Below the pieces are notes generated by a model that was not told the DNA's origin, ran no database searches, and saw nothing but the letters and a program-made list of their open reading frames with translations. This document shows, piece after piece, positions 24,988 through 34,807 of a stretch of DNA of 64,000 nt. This DNA comes from DAIOEK01 sp036746315 (GTDB taxonomy: Bacteria; Chloroflexota; Anaerolineae; Anaerolineales; Anaerolineaceae), in NCBI GenBank assembly GCA_036746315.1, contig DAIOEK010000003.1:1-64000 (forward strand), read 5' to 3'. Positions within the stretch are counted from its first letter, which is position 1. Each line of letters begins with the position of its first letter. The translations under genes and the position numbers were made by a program.

Positions 24988-27900
24988 TTACTGCATGATC
25001 ATCGGGACGAATGCCTGTATCCCCTGGTCTACCCAGAACTGGTACGTGGCGCCATCCCCGGCGATCAACGGATTGAAGTTGCGCGCCTTGACATAATAGG
25101 TGCCGGATGTCGGCGCCAGCCAGCGGATGGTGGCAGAAGAGCCCAACTGCGCCGGGAAAGTCTCGGCAATGGGTGTGCCGTTGGCGGTGTACAGGGTCAG
25201 TACCGGACCCACCGCACGCGACAACGGGACGGAGTTGATAAAGTACACTTCTCCGGCTGTTGCCTCGAACTTGAACCAGTCGGCATCATCCTGCCCGCAG
25301 AAGGTCTTCGCAGCCCGGTCCCCGCCCACCGTAATGGCTTTTGCCGCTGCGAGGGAATTATCCGCTTCGGTGGCATCCACTCCGGCGGTACATCCGCTCA
25401 TTTGAACGGTAGTCTCTGGTGTATCCGACCAGCTTTCGGCCGTGCCGGTGTTGTCGATCACCCGCATGCGGAAACCGTAAGTGCTTCCCGGCTGCCCGAT
25501 GAACCAGGCGTATCGGTCAGAAACCTTGATCCCATCCGGCGGCAGCCAGTTCTGCCAGGTTCCGCCATTCTCCTTTACCTGTACCTCGAACTTGGATATG
25601 CCGGCGCCGACATTGTTTGCCGTCCATTGCAGCAACACCGTGTTCAGGTTGGAGGTTGCCGGCAGCGGGATCATCGCCGAAGTGGGTACTGGCGGAGGCG
25701 CCTGCGTGGGGTCAGTCTTCAAGCCCCAACTGGCAATACCACCCCAGTTGCCCGAGTTATCGAATACCTGGGCGTAAATTGCCGCCAGACTGCCTTTTAC
25801 CTGATTGGTCGGGTCGAAGAGCAGGTTCCAGCCATCTTCCGGGTTCCAATCTTCACCCAGCTTCTGCCAGACGCCGTTCTCCCAATCATGATTGTGATAA
25901 TAGAATACAACGTGCCCGATGCCGCTGCCGCTGGTATCCGTGCCGCTGACCGAAATGTTGAATACGGCATTGGGCAGCAGCGTTCCGCTGGCGGGGTAAT
26001 CGATCTTGATGGTCGGCGCGGAGTAGTCCTTGTACATGCGCAGGATATAGAAGTAATCTGATCCGCCGACCATGGGATGATTCCATGCCTGCACTTTCAG
26101 CTTGTATTCCCCGGTGGTTGGAATGATGTAATACAGCAGGGAATCCTTGCGCTGGATGTAAATCTCATCATCATTCTCGGCAAGTACGGTCCGACCATCC
26201 GGGCTGTAGAGCGTGACAACCGAATCGAGCGATGAGCCGATGGTTTTGGCATCGATATCGAAGGTGATCCGGTCACCGGCATTTGCCGTAAATTTGTAAT
26301 AATCCACGTCGCCGCCCGGACAGATGTCGCCCACCGCTGCCTGGGTCAGCGAGAGTACGCTGGCGGTATCCAGGCTGTTGTTGGCGCTCGGTTCGTTGCA
26401 TGCGGTAGGCATGCCAACCTGGCTGATCTGTACATCATCTATGTACCAGCCATCCCCGACATTCTGAATATCATCCAGGGCATTGAAATAGAAACGGATG
26501 CGGATGCTCTGGTTGGCGTATGCCGAGAGATCGATCACCGGACCCTGCAGCCAGGTATTTTCGGGATCCCAGTATAGCTGTGCCACATTGACAAACGGGC
26601 TGCCATCCGCCGAGATTTGCACCGCGCGCTGATCCCATTGATAGGATAAGCCTTCCGTGTTGTAGCGATAGAGGAAGCGCAGGTAATACCCTGCCGCCGG
26701 AATGTTGATCGGCGGTGAGGTGAGCGTGCCGGATGTGCTGCTGCTGTATTGCTTGACGCTGCTTACCGTCTCACCGAACAGCCAGGAAGTACTGGCGCTG
26801 GTGTAGAGCGCCGTGGTGCGGTTCCACAAACCAGTAGCCACCCAGCCATGCGCTCCCGATTCCACATTGTCCGACCAGGGCGCCGTGATTACCGCCGGTG
26901 AAGGCGACGCGGCTGTCTTCACCGTGAAGGATCTGCTCGACCAGGCGGAAACCTGGCTGTTCGCCGAATTGCGCGCGCGTACCTTCCAGGTGTAGCTGCC
27001 CACTGGCAGGCTGCCAACGTTATATGCCAGTGTGGATTTCCACTCGGAGGTGCGGGTGGTGAAGCCGTTGTTGCCGCTCAATTCCACCTGGAACTCGTTC
27101 GCCCATCCGCCGTTCGACCAGGCCAGCGAAATGCTCTCATCCGTGGTGAACGTGGCTCCCGATGCCGGAGAGACAAACCCCGGCGCTGCAATCGTGTTGG
27201 TGGAGGATTTCACCTTGAAGGAACTGACCTGGTTAAGGTTGATGATATTGTCGGAAAGATCTGGATCCGATGTCACCAGCGTCTCTGCCCTGCCCTGGTA
27301 GCTGGTCTTCGCCCACAGCGTTACCTGGGCGCTGCTGCCCACCAGAACGGATTCGGCATCGCTTTCGGCAAATCCACCCATGGCGGATGAATTCTTGTAA
27401 TCACCGGATGAATAGACCTTGCACACGCCGCTGTAATTCTTTCCGCTGTAGAGTGCGATCTGGCTTGCTGTGGGTACGCAGGGCGGTGGCTCGGTGGTAT
27501 TCGAGCAGGGGAAGTTCTTGGCAATACCGGTCAAACCCTGCAATCCCACCGATTCATTGCCTTCCACATCCCACAATTTGAGCGCAAAGCTCACCGGCCC
27601 GTCGGGGATTTCCGCACCGGAGGCACACACATCGAGGTTGATGTTGAACGGCACACTGGTAACCGGATTGCCGATATCGTGCCAGGCGTTATTATAGAAG
27701 CCGATTAACTGTACCTTGGTTACACCCTTGTCATCCGTACCGGTACCTGAAATGGTCAGGTTGCGGGAGGTCAGCGAACTGCCCTGCGCCGGGGATGTGA
27801 TCGAACCGCTGGGACCTTTGGCCGCCTTATTGCCGGACTTGTAGCTGGTCTGCCCCTGGCCCCCATATTTGCTCGCCTCTGTTGGCGTTCGCGGTCTGCC

Positions 27901-28899
27901 GCCCTGGGTGCTCGAATCATAGTTGATGGATACATCCTTGAAGGTGATATCCACGCTGGGACCCCAGTAACCATAAGATGCGGTGTGCACCATAAAATGC
28001 AGGTGGTGCGCCGTGCTTGCCCCGGTATCATCCACGTTGCCGATGAATGTACCCTGGTTTACCTTTGCCCCAACCGTGCGTAAATTGGTCGGGATGCTGT
28101 TATTCGCCAGGTGGTAATAGATCTGATAAGACACCGGTGTGGTGCTGCTATCCTTGAGGATGATGTAGTTGGTGCATGTAGTACTGCCGTTGGTGCAAGT
28201 CCACTTGGCGGCAAACACCGATCCACCCTTCGCGGCAAGGATCGGGAACATCGTGCCGTCTGCAAAATCGAAAGCATAATAACAATCGCTGCCAGAGCAG
28301 GACGTATGGGAAATACTCCATGTCAGGCGCTTGGTCTGTCCGCCTGCCCAGGGCAGTAAATAGCCGCCGAATTTGGCTTTGACTTTGGGTTCGGCGTATT
28401 TGGTCTGAAATCGCTGTTCGAAGTCTTCGCCCAGGAGTCCCTTGGGCATGCTGTCCACCACTTTTGCAAAATCAGCCTCGTACGGCAGGGTAACCGTCCA
28501 GCTATCCGCCACACCTTTTTGCGTGGAGGGCGTCTTCTTCGCCACGGCAATTTCCGGCTCGCGTGCGATCACCTCTCCGGTATCCGGTTCGAGTGCAGCC
28601 AGCCAGACCATGGCAGACTGTCCATCATCCGCGTATACGATGTTATCGATTTTCACATCATAAATTGCGTAACCTTCATCGGATGCCTTCAGCCGGGAAA
28701 CTGCCTCGTCCAGGGCTTTCTGAATGCTCTCGTCGCCGGTGACGGGGGTTTCGGCAAGTTCACCGCTTTCCTGAACCGGCACGGGCGTTTCGACGCCGGC
28801 AATACGCCCCATCTCTTTGCGAATAAAGATGGCAAGCACCACAATCAGAATTACCGGCAAGATTACAAGCAAATATCGAAAAGGTGATGGCTTTCGCAT
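24988..28899 (-). CDS. Large surface protein with M23-like, crystallin-like and repeated beta domains
   Basis: A 1303-residue protein anchored by an N-terminal hydrophobic helix (about 9-27), then a linker and an M23 (LytM) fold (about 195-320). In M23 the first zinc ligand is His four residues before Asp211; here it is Tyr207 (CYYAFDF), while Asp211, the YHL motif (His263) and HLH (His299, His301) remain. Further domains in order: Ig-like (about 360-450), beta/gamma-crystallin-like strand repeats (about 465-580), fibronectin-like and immune-inhibitor-A-like regions (about 590-790), a PPC-type domain (about 800-900), and further Ig-like and PPC-like domains to the end. It probably binds or remodels surface polymers. 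It stands alone between two terminators. Confidence 0.8.
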   Translation of the reverse strand: MRKPSPFRYLLVILPVILIVVLAIFIRKEMGRIAGVETPVPVQESGELAETPVTGDESIQKALDEAVSRLKASDEGYAIYDVKIDNIVYADDGQSAMVWLAALEPDTGEVIAREPEIAVAKKTPSTQKGVADSWTVTLPYEADFAKVVDSMPKGLLGEDFEQRFQTKYAEPKVKAKFGGYLLPWAGGQTKRLTWSISHTSCSGSDCYYAFDFADGTMFPILAAKGGSVFAAKWTCTNGSTTCTNYIILKDSSTTPVSYQIYYHLANNSIPTNLRTVGAKVNQGTFIGNVDDTGASTAHHLHFMVHTASYGYWGPSVDITFKDVSINYDSSTQGGRPRTPTEASKYGGQGQTSYKSGNKAAKGPSGSITSPAQGSSLTSRNLTISGTGTDDKGVTKVQLIGFYNNAWHDIGNPVTSVPFNINLDVCASGAEIPDGPVSFALKLWDVEGNESVGLQGLTGIAKNFPCSNTTEPPPCVPTASQIALYSGKNYSGVCKVYSSGDYKNSSAMGGFAESDAESVLVGSSAQVTLWAKTSYQGRAETLVTSDPDLSDNIINLNQVSSFKVKSSTNTIAAPGFVSPASGATFTTDESISLAWSNGGWANEFQVELSGNNGFTTRTSEWKSTLAYNVGSLPVGSYTWKVRARNSANSQVSAWSSRSFTVKTAASPSPAVITAPWSDNVESGAHGWVATGLWNRTTALYTSASTSWLFGETVSSVKQYSSSTSGTLTSPPINIPAAGYYLRFLYRYNTEGLSYQWDQRAVQISADGSPFVNVAQLYWDPENTWLQGPVIDLSAYANQSIRIRFYFNALDDIQNVGDGWYIDDVQISQVGMPTACNEPSANNSLDTASVLSLTQAAVGDICPGGDVDYYKFTANAGDRITFDIDAKTIGSSLDSVVTLYSPDGRTVLAENDDEIYIQRKDSLLYYIIPTTGEYKLKVQAWNHPMVGGSDYFYILRMYKDYSAPTIKIDYPASGTLLPNAVFNISVSGTDTSGSGIGHVVFYYHNHDWENGVWQKLGEDWNPEDGWNLLFDPTNQVKGSLAAIYAQVFDNSGNWGGIASWGLKTDPTQAPPPVPTSAMIPLPATSNLNTVLLQWTANNVGAGISKFEVQVKENGGTWQNWLPPDGIKVSDRYAWFIGQPGSTYGFRMRVIDNTGTAESWSDTPETTVQMSGCTAGVDATEADNSLAAAKAITVGGDRAAKTFCGQDDADWFKFEATAGEVYFINSVPLSRAVGPVLTLYTANGTPIAETFPAQLGSSATIRWLAPTSGTYYVKARNFNPLIAGDGATYQFWVDQGIQAFVPMIMQ

Positions 28900-28970
28900 A
28901 AGTGGACTCCTTATCAGGCGAAATGGTGCAAGTTACAGACCAAACAGCCCGTTCTCACTAACCTACGCGA

Positions 28971-29004
28971 AACAAAATACAGCCAGCAAACCTGCTGACT
29001 GTAT
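28971..29004 (-). terminator. Terminator after the DUF5698 gene
   Basis: A 12-bp stem ATACAGTCAGCA / TGCTGGCTGTAT (one G:T pair) is followed on the minus strand by TTTTGTTT, 24 bases past the DUF5698 stop codon. Confidence 0.75.
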
Positions 29005-29027
29005 CTCTTTCCGCAATCAAATGGAGG

Positions 29028-29582
29028 TTAAGCCCGCCAGAAACCCCGCCGCAGTGGACGGACATCCTCCAGCGTAATGAACGCCTCCGGGTCAGTCTCC
29101 AGTACGATGGTATCCACCCGGTCCACATTCTTGCGGTGCACCGAAATGTTCAATACGGTCACCATGCCATCCCTGCCCCGTGCGGGGATTTCAGTCACCG
29201 CAAAACCGGCTTCGCGCAGCTTCTCCGCCACCAGGGTTCCCCGCCGTGAGCTGACCACCCGTATGGAACTGTAACCGATTGCCAGTCGTTCCTCAATGTA
29301 CATGCCCGCCACATTACCGGTCGCAAAACCGCAGGCATAACCGATCACCAGCAATGGATTGTCCAGATGGGTCAGCACCGAACTGATTGCCACGACGAAG
29401 ACCGTCGATTGGGTAAACCCAAGCACCCAGGCAAGCTTTTTCCTGCCGCGCACTACAAGGAGCATGCGCAGCGTATCACAGCCCATATCCACCACGCGCA
29501 GGAAGAATATCAACAGCATACCCAACCATGCGTCGGGTGATGCCAGCCAGGACATTGGATCGGCAAACCACTGTTGGATCAT
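29028..29582 (-). CDS. UPF0316/DUF5698-DUF2179 membrane protein
   Basis: A 184-residue protein with three membrane helices in the first half (including DTLRMLLVVRGRK and FATGNVAGMYIEERLAIG, conserved in the DUF5698 family) and a soluble DUF2179 domain (about 100-175; VVSSRRGTLVAEKLREAGF, NISVHRKNV). DUF2179 domains in related proteins bind small ligands such as nucleotides. Function unproven. It starts 16 bases after the glucan phosphorylase stop and is probably in the same transcript. Confidence 0.85.
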   Translation of the reverse strand: MIQQWFADPMSWLASPDAWLGMLLIFFLRVVDMGCDTLRMLLVVRGRKKLAWVLGFTQSTVFVVAISSVLTHLDNPLLVIGYACGFATGNVAGMYIEERLAIGYSSIRVVSSRRGTLVAEKLREAGFAVTEIPARGRDGMVTVLNISVHRKNVDRVDTIVLETDPEAFITLEDVRPLRRGFWRA

Positions 29583-29598
29583 GCTGTTTCCTTTACCA

Positions 29599-31788
29599 TC
29601 ACTCTTTGACGTCTTCAGCTTCAGCCGCCGGCAAGGCGGACGGCATGGATGGGACGTACAGATCGGTCATATATTCTTTGACCATTCTGCGCGTGCAGAA
29701 TTGCGGCACAAGCGTGCGAACGCATTCCTTTTCGCGGGCAATCCACTCCACCGGCAGATTGTCGGCGGACCGTGCATCGTAATACATCGGGATGATCTCG
29801 TTCTCCAGCGTATCGTACAGCGAATTTGCATCCGCGTCATCCTGCTGGTTTGGATCGCTGTAATCGGTGTCGTCACCGATTGCCCAGCCGTTGTTGCCGT
29901 TGTAACCTTCCCGCCACCAGCCATCCAGCACTGAGAAGTTCAAAACGCCATTTAAGGCGGCTTTTTCTCCTGATGTGCCGGAAGCTTCGTTGGGGCGTCG
30001 CGGCGTATTCAGCCAGATATCCACACCCTGCACCAGATAACGCGCGATGTTCATATCATAATCTTCCAGGAAAACCAGCCGACCGCCGTTGCGGGCATTC
30101 TTCACCGCGCGATACACTTCCTGGATCAGCAGTTTGCCTGGCTCGTCCGCCGGATGTGCCTTGCCGGCGAAAATGATCTGCAGGGGACGGTTGGGCTGGT
30201 TGAGCAGATTGATCAGCCGGTCGACATCACGCAGGATCAGATTGGCGCGTTTATAAGTGGCAAAGCGCCGTGCAAAGCCGATCGTCAGGGCATAGGGGTC
30301 CAGCAAAACGCCTCCGGCAATGATCTGCACCGGGTGGACGGTCGTCGTCAGCCAGTTCTGCCGCGAGCGTTCCATCATGTATGCCACCAGCTTGCGCTTC
30401 AGGTGGCGGCGCACCACCCAGAAATCGTAGTCGGGGATGTTGTCGATGCCCTCCCATACCTCGGGGTCATCCACCCGTTCCAGCCAGTCCTGCCCCAGGT
30501 AGCGGTCGAACAGATTGCGCATGCGGCGCGCAAGCCAGGTGCCCGTATGGACGCCATTGGTCACATGCGTGATCGGCACTTCCTCCTCGCGGCGTTCCGG
30601 CCACAGGAACTGCCACATCTTGCGGCTTACCTCTTCATGCAGCTCGGAGACGGCATTCCGCAGATGGGCGTGATGGATCGCCAGAATAGGCATGGAATAG
30701 GTATCGCCGCCCCAGGTCTTGGTATTGCGGGCGATATCGATAAACTGGTCGCGGGTCATTCCCAGTTCCTGCCAGAACAACGGGAAATACTTGTCGATCA
30801 GCCACAGGGGGAATTCATCGTTGCCCGCCGGGACGGGAGTGTGCGTGGTGAAGACACTGCTCTGGCTGACCAGCTCGGCTGCCTCGGCATAAGTCTTTCC
30901 AGTGGACATAAACTCCCGCACCCGTTCAAGGGTCAGGAAGGCGGAATGTCCCTCATTCATGTGCCACACGTTGGGCGTCAATCCCAATGCGCGGATGGCG
31001 CGTACCCCGCCAATGCCCAGGATCATCTCCTGCGATATGCGCAGATCCACGTCGTTGCTGTAGAGGCGGGCGGTCAACTGGCGGTCGTTGGGATTATTGG
31101 CATCCACATTCGTGTCGAGCAGATACAGCGGCACCCGCCCCACCTGCACCAGCCAGATGCGCGCCCGGACCGTGCGACCGGGCAGGTCGACGCTGATCGT
31201 CACCTCGGAACCGTCGGTATTCTTGAGCGGGATGACCGGCATGCCGTCGAACTGCAGGGGATTGTTGCGCGCCTCCTGCCAGCCGTCTTCGGTGATCTTC
31301 TGGGAGAAATAGCCCTGTGTATATAGGAAGCCGACGCCAAAAAGCGGCAGCCCCAGGTCACTGGCTTCCTTCAGATGATCGCCGGATAAAACTCCCAGCC
31401 CTCCGGCATAAACCGGCAGGGATTCGTGCAAACCGTACTCGAAGGAAAAATAAGCGATGGTTCCATCCTTCTTGCCCGGATAATTCTTCTTATACCAGGT
31501 CTGTTCACCCTTCAGGTAACTCTCGAAGTTCTGAACCACCCGGTCGTAGACATCCAGATAATACCGGTCATTGGTAACGGCGTTCAACCGGGAGCGTTCC
31601 ACTTTGCGCATGAACACGATCGGGTTGTGATACACCTTCTCCCACAAAGCTTTATCAATCAAGGCGAACACGCGCGTCGCTTCCGGATTCCACATCCACC
31701 ACAGGTTATATGGCAGAACCGCCAGCTTGCTCAGCCGGCGCGGTAGACTGAAATTGGGCGTTCTATCGATCACTATGGAATTATTCAT
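29599..31788 (-). CDS. glgP: Alpha-glucan (glycogen/maltodextrin) phosphorylase, short type
   Basis: Phosphorolyses alpha-1,4 glucans to glucose-1-phosphate with PLP. The start at 31788 has GAGAAGAAG just before it; an in-frame TTG at 31848 lacks a ribosome site. The 729-residue protein has the family start LPYNLWWMWNPEA, the glucan-binding FSFEYGLHESLPVYAGGLG-type region, and the PLP-lysine segment SGTSGEKAALNG followed by LDGWW. It belongs to the shorter bacterial/archaeal (TIGR02094-like) group rather than the 800-850-residue E. coli type. The DUF5698 gene follows directly. Confidence 0.93.
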   Translation of the reverse strand: MNNSIVIDRTPNFSLPRRLSKLAVLPYNLWWMWNPEATRVFALIDKALWEKVYHNPIVFMRKVERSRLNAVTNDRYYLDVYDRVVQNFESYLKGEQTWYKKNYPGKKDGTIAYFSFEYGLHESLPVYAGGLGVLSGDHLKEASDLGLPLFGVGFLYTQGYFSQKITEDGWQEARNNPLQFDGMPVIPLKNTDGSEVTISVDLPGRTVRARIWLVQVGRVPLYLLDTNVDANNPNDRQLTARLYSNDVDLRISQEMILGIGGVRAIRALGLTPNVWHMNEGHSAFLTLERVREFMSTGKTYAEAAELVSQSSVFTTHTPVPAGNDEFPLWLIDKYFPLFWQELGMTRDQFIDIARNTKTWGGDTYSMPILAIHHAHLRNAVSELHEEVSRKMWQFLWPERREEEVPITHVTNGVHTGTWLARRMRNLFDRYLGQDWLERVDDPEVWEGIDNIPDYDFWVVRRHLKRKLVAYMMERSRQNWLTTTVHPVQIIAGGVLLDPYALTIGFARRFATYKRANLILRDVDRLINLLNQPNRPLQIIFAGKAHPADEPGKLLIQEVYRAVKNARNGGRLVFLEDYDMNIARYLVQGVDIWLNTPRRPNEASGTSGEKAALNGVLNFSVLDGWWREGYNGNNGWAIGDDTDYSDPNQQDDADANSLYDTLENEIIPMYYDARSADNLPVEWIAREKECVRTLVPQFCTRRMVKEYMTDLYVPSMPSALPAAEAEDVKE

Positions 31789-31912
31789 CTTCTTCTCAAT
31801 TTCCCCGGGCAATCTCACCTTGCCCAGAATAGATTGTTCTTCTGGCAAGTAATCTTAACCGATTATTCAGGATATGAAAACAAAAGCCATCCATAACCAA
31901 AACAGCTTGCGG

Positions 31913-33256
31913 TCACCACACCCGCTCCATCTCCGTATTTTCAAGCGACTTCCGACCTATCTTTGCCAGGTCCAGCCATTGCCCCTGGACTTTAACCCGT
32001 ACCACATCGGCGGTAAAATCGGTGACGGTGCTGCCATGATTGTCGAATAGTGCCGAACCAACTGCATAAATATCCACCGGAACTTCCAGCTTCTCGAAGC
32101 GCTGGATTTTCTCCGGACCAAAACCACCCGAAACGACGATCTTGACTCCTGCGCAATACTCCCTTGCCACCTGGCGCCATTTCTCAGGCAGGTCCCACGT
32201 CTCCCAGGCACGATCCAAAGCCTGGCGGACATTGAACACCAGCCGTGGGTTCACCCCCAGGTCGAGTGCCGGATCGCCCACCGGCTGCACGGAAACATCC
32301 CGCAAACTTCCGCTGGTATCCAGACGCACACCATAGAGTTTATAGCGGTCTGCTTCGGATGTGTCGCCCTGTTCAAGACATTCCCGGTAGCGGTTGAATA
32401 GCACCTTCAGGGTAAGCAGGGAATCTTGCACGCAATCGTTGTTGAAATCCACCAGTGCGATCCGCGGGATGCTAACCGGCAGGACGGTTGAGAAAGCCAG
32501 CATCGCTTCGGCGGTGTCGCCAAAGAAGCAGGCAATGGCAGAATGTGCCACCGTGCCGCCGCCTTCGCCGCCCCACCAGTCGCCCTGAGCATCGGTCGAT
32601 ACAAAGGGGGGCAGCTTGCCTGCGAAATCCAGGTTAAAGCGCTCCACCGCAATCTGGTAGGCATACCCGTCGGCTGCTTGAACTTCATGGGCATCGAACC
32701 GGGCGGGGAAGAACAGCACCGGTTTGCCCTTGGCGGCGATCAGGGTATTGTAAACATTGGTCGCCACCCGGCTCGCCCGGGTGAGGATGCCCAAAATGGG
32801 CGTCTCGAGGTTGGCAAAATCGCGATACCTGCCGCGTACGCGCATCACCGGCTGGACGGTCAGCGGATCTCCGTTCCCTTCCACGATTGCCCCGTCATGC
32901 ACCGCCCAGACCTCGAGTGAATCGGATGTGTCGATGAACTTGTCGCCGTTCCAGGTGCCGGTGCTGTGACGCAGCATGGTCAACGCCTTATCCAACCCCA
33001 CGGCAATGGTTTTTCCCGGTCTGCGCGTGAAGAATTGCATCTCCACTTCCAGATTGCCCGGATGAATGGGGAAGCGGGTCAATTCCACCGGCAATCTGGC
33101 TGACTTGCCCGCATAGGTGTACCCGCTTTCAGCCATGGCTGTCAACATCTGGGCAATATTGGTGAAATATTTATCCGAATACCAGCCCTTGCGCATTCGC
33201 TCGATATCCAGTTTGAAAGTGGAATTGTCCAACCGCTGTTTATTAAAGATGCTCAT
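31913..33256 (-). CDS. pncB: Nicotinate phosphoribosyltransferase
   Basis: A 447-residue enzyme that makes nicotinate mononucleotide from nicotinate, PRPP and ATP in NAD salvage. It has the N-terminal element of the family with GWYSDKYF, a central VRGRYRDF-type region, LVDFNNDC, and the C-terminal phosphate-binding VSGGFGPEKIQRFE followed by AVGSALF. A GGAGAAGTT ribosome site fixes the start. It is the second gene of a pair with an isochorismatase-fold hydrolase whose stop lies 14 bases upstream; the pair would recycle nicotinamide to NaMN. Confidence 0.9.
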   Translation of the reverse strand: MSIFNKQRLDNSTFKLDIERMRKGWYSDKYFTNIAQMLTAMAESGYTYAGKSARLPVELTRFPIHPGNLEVEMQFFTRRPGKTIAVGLDKALTMLRHSTGTWNGDKFIDTSDSLEVWAVHDGAIVEGNGDPLTVQPVMRVRGRYRDFANLETPILGILTRASRVATNVYNTLIAAKGKPVLFFPARFDAHEVQAADGYAYQIAVERFNLDFAGKLPPFVSTDAQGDWWGGEGGGTVAHSAIACFFGDTAEAMLAFSTVLPVSIPRIALVDFNNDCVQDSLLTLKVLFNRYRECLEQGDTSEADRYKLYGVRLDTSGSLRDVSVQPVGDPALDLGVNPRLVFNVRQALDRAWETWDLPEKWRQVAREYCAGVKIVVSGGFGPEKIQRFEKLEVPVDIYAVGSALFDNHGSTVTDFTADVVRVKVQGQWLDLAKIGRKSLENTEMERVW

Positions 33257-33270
33257 AACTTCTCCGGTAA

Positions 33271-33966
33271 CTATTGCACCGATGAAAAAACCTCGATGTC
33301 ATTCAATGCCATATGGTAGAGAAAAACCTGGTGCAGCAGATCGCCATCATGTGGGAAGGCGCCAATTTCCCTGGCAACAGCCACCGGCAGGTCGTAGGTG
33401 GCAACACAATCCGCCGGTACGATCACGCGGCGGTTTAACTGGCGCGCATTTGCATCCAGTCGCAGGTACATCGCCAGCTGGTAAGTGCACAGATCGGTGC
33501 AGTCGCCCACCACGATGCAGGTATCCACTTCGGGATGCTGCGCTATCCACTCCCCCAGACCGGTATTCATCCCGGAGTGGATGGAGTTCTTCTCGAGCAC
33601 GGTGATCTGCTCGAAAAACGGCAGATTCTTGATCTCCGGCACCGTATCCGCTTCGGATGTTCCGCGAACGCAGTGGGGGGCAAAAGCGGAAAATTCCACT
33701 GCGTCAGGTTCATGGGTATCTTGTGATAGGACGATCTTCCGAATGCCATATGCCCATGCTTTTTGCATCAGGGTAACCACCGGTTGTACGATTGCCTGCA
33801 CCCGTGGGCTTGCCAGCACACCCTCGGTGCAAAAGCCATTGATCAGGTCGACCGAGAGAATGGCAGCCCGTGAGGGGTCTGGCGCAACTGCTTCCAGCTT
33901 AGCGCCGGGCAGTCCATCTTGCCACTCATCCAGATACGACAGGAATGATCGTGAACCTTGCCTCAT
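33271..33966 (-). CDS. Isochorismatase-fold cysteine hydrolase, probable nicotinamidase
   Basis: A 231-residue alpha/beta hydrolase with the catalytic triad of the family: Asp in SVDLINGFC (about 38), Lys in LEKNSI (about 117), and Cys in DCTDLCTY (about 150). The SxDxxNxFC element and the H-rich loop after TQ/DTHEPDA suggest a metal site as in PncA nicotinamidases. Its place directly before nicotinate phosphoribosyltransferase, with 14 bases between them, strongly supports deamidation of nicotinamide to nicotinate. Sequence alone cannot exclude another amide substrate. Confidence 0.85.
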   Translation of the reverse strand: MRQGSRSFLSYLDEWQDGLPGAKLEAVAPDPSRAAILSVDLINGFCTEGVLASPRVQAIVQPVVTLMQKAWAYGIRKIVLSQDTHEPDAVEFSAFAPHCVRGTSEADTVPEIKNLPFFEQITVLEKNSIHSGMNTGLGEWIAQHPEVDTCIVVGDCTDLCTYQLAMYLRLDANARQLNRRVIVPADCVATYDLPVAVAREIGAFPHDGDLLHQVFLYHMALNDIEVFSSVQ

Positions 33967-33999
33967 GTGCTCCTCTCTTGGTGAATAACTGCAAAACCA

Positions 34000-34794
34000 T
34001 TATTCCACGGATGAAACCGTATTGACAAGCATACCAATGTATTCTTTCATGGCGCTGGTGGTGGATTTTAAATTGGAAGAGGTCGGCAGAATATTGATCA
34101 GCACATTCTCCCACCGCCAGGAATAGAGATCGTTGTATTCCTGATCCGACATGGTAAAGTCCGTCGGGGCGGGGATCACCTCAATGCCTTCCGCCTGGAA
34201 AAGCCGTACCGAACGGGGCATGTGCATGGCGCTGGTCACCAGCAGCACCCGCTTCCAGCCATGCTCGCGAATGATCTCGGCGGAATACTTTGCATCTTCC
34301 GCCGTATTGAGCGACTTCCCCTGTTCAACCAGCACATCCTGCGGAACGCCCATCAATTGCAGCAGGTTCGCCATGTCTGCGGCGGGAGAGGTGGGGTCGG
34401 AATTCTGCCACTCGATCGTGCCGCCGGAAAGCAGAATGGCATCGGCGGCGCCATCCTTGTAAAGCTTGAGAGCATAGATCACCCGGTCGCCCGCGCCATT
34501 TACTTCCACCATCTGCCGGGGAGCCAGCCACGGGTCGGTACCGCCGCCCAGCACCACGATCACATCCGCCTGTACGGCCGGGTCGACAACCGGGTACTGG
34601 CGTTCCAGCGAGCGGACGAGAGCCATACTCAGCCAGCGGTTCCCTGCCAGGAAAACCACCAGAAAAGCCGCAAAGACCATCCAGCGTGCAAACTTGCGTT
34701 TCTTCCACCAGATAAGCGCCGCAATCAACAACAGGCAGGTCAACCCTGCCGGATAGACAAACAAAGGTAACAATTTCGAAAGAAAGAATGTCAT
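34000..34794 (-). CDS. YdcF/SanA/ElyC-like DUF218 protein
   Basis: A 264-residue membrane-anchored protein with two N-terminal helices (about 8-50) and an extracytoplasmic or cytoplasmic DUF218 domain. Core motifs are VIVVLGGG, AILLSGGT, GKSLNTAEDAKY and LLVTSAMHMPRS, all standard in the family. Relatives (ElyC, SanA) affect envelope integrity and polyprenyl-carrier or peptidoglycan-related steps; the enzymatic reaction is not established. It is the last gene of the 36407-34000 envelope operon, 13 bases after the SNase lipoprotein. Confidence 0.85.
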   Translation of the reverse strand: MTFFLSKLLPLFVYPAGLTCLLLIAALIWWKKRKFARWMVFAAFLVVFLAGNRWLSMALVRSLERQYPVVDPAVQADVIVVLGGGTDPWLAPRQMVEVNGAGDRVIYALKLYKDGAADAILLSGGTIEWQNSDPTSPAADMANLLQLMGVPQDVLVEQGKSLNTAEDAKYSAEIIREHGWKRVLLVTSAMHMPRSVRLFQAEGIEVIPAPTDFTMSDQEYNDLYSWRWENVLINILPTSSNLKSTTSAMKEYIGMLVNTVSSVE

Positions 34795-34807
34795 AAACTC
34801 ATTATAC

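Noticed and set aside
30154..31326. 390-residue plus-strand frame
   Set aside because: Shadow of the glucan phosphorylase gene on the opposite strand; no ribosome site or motif.
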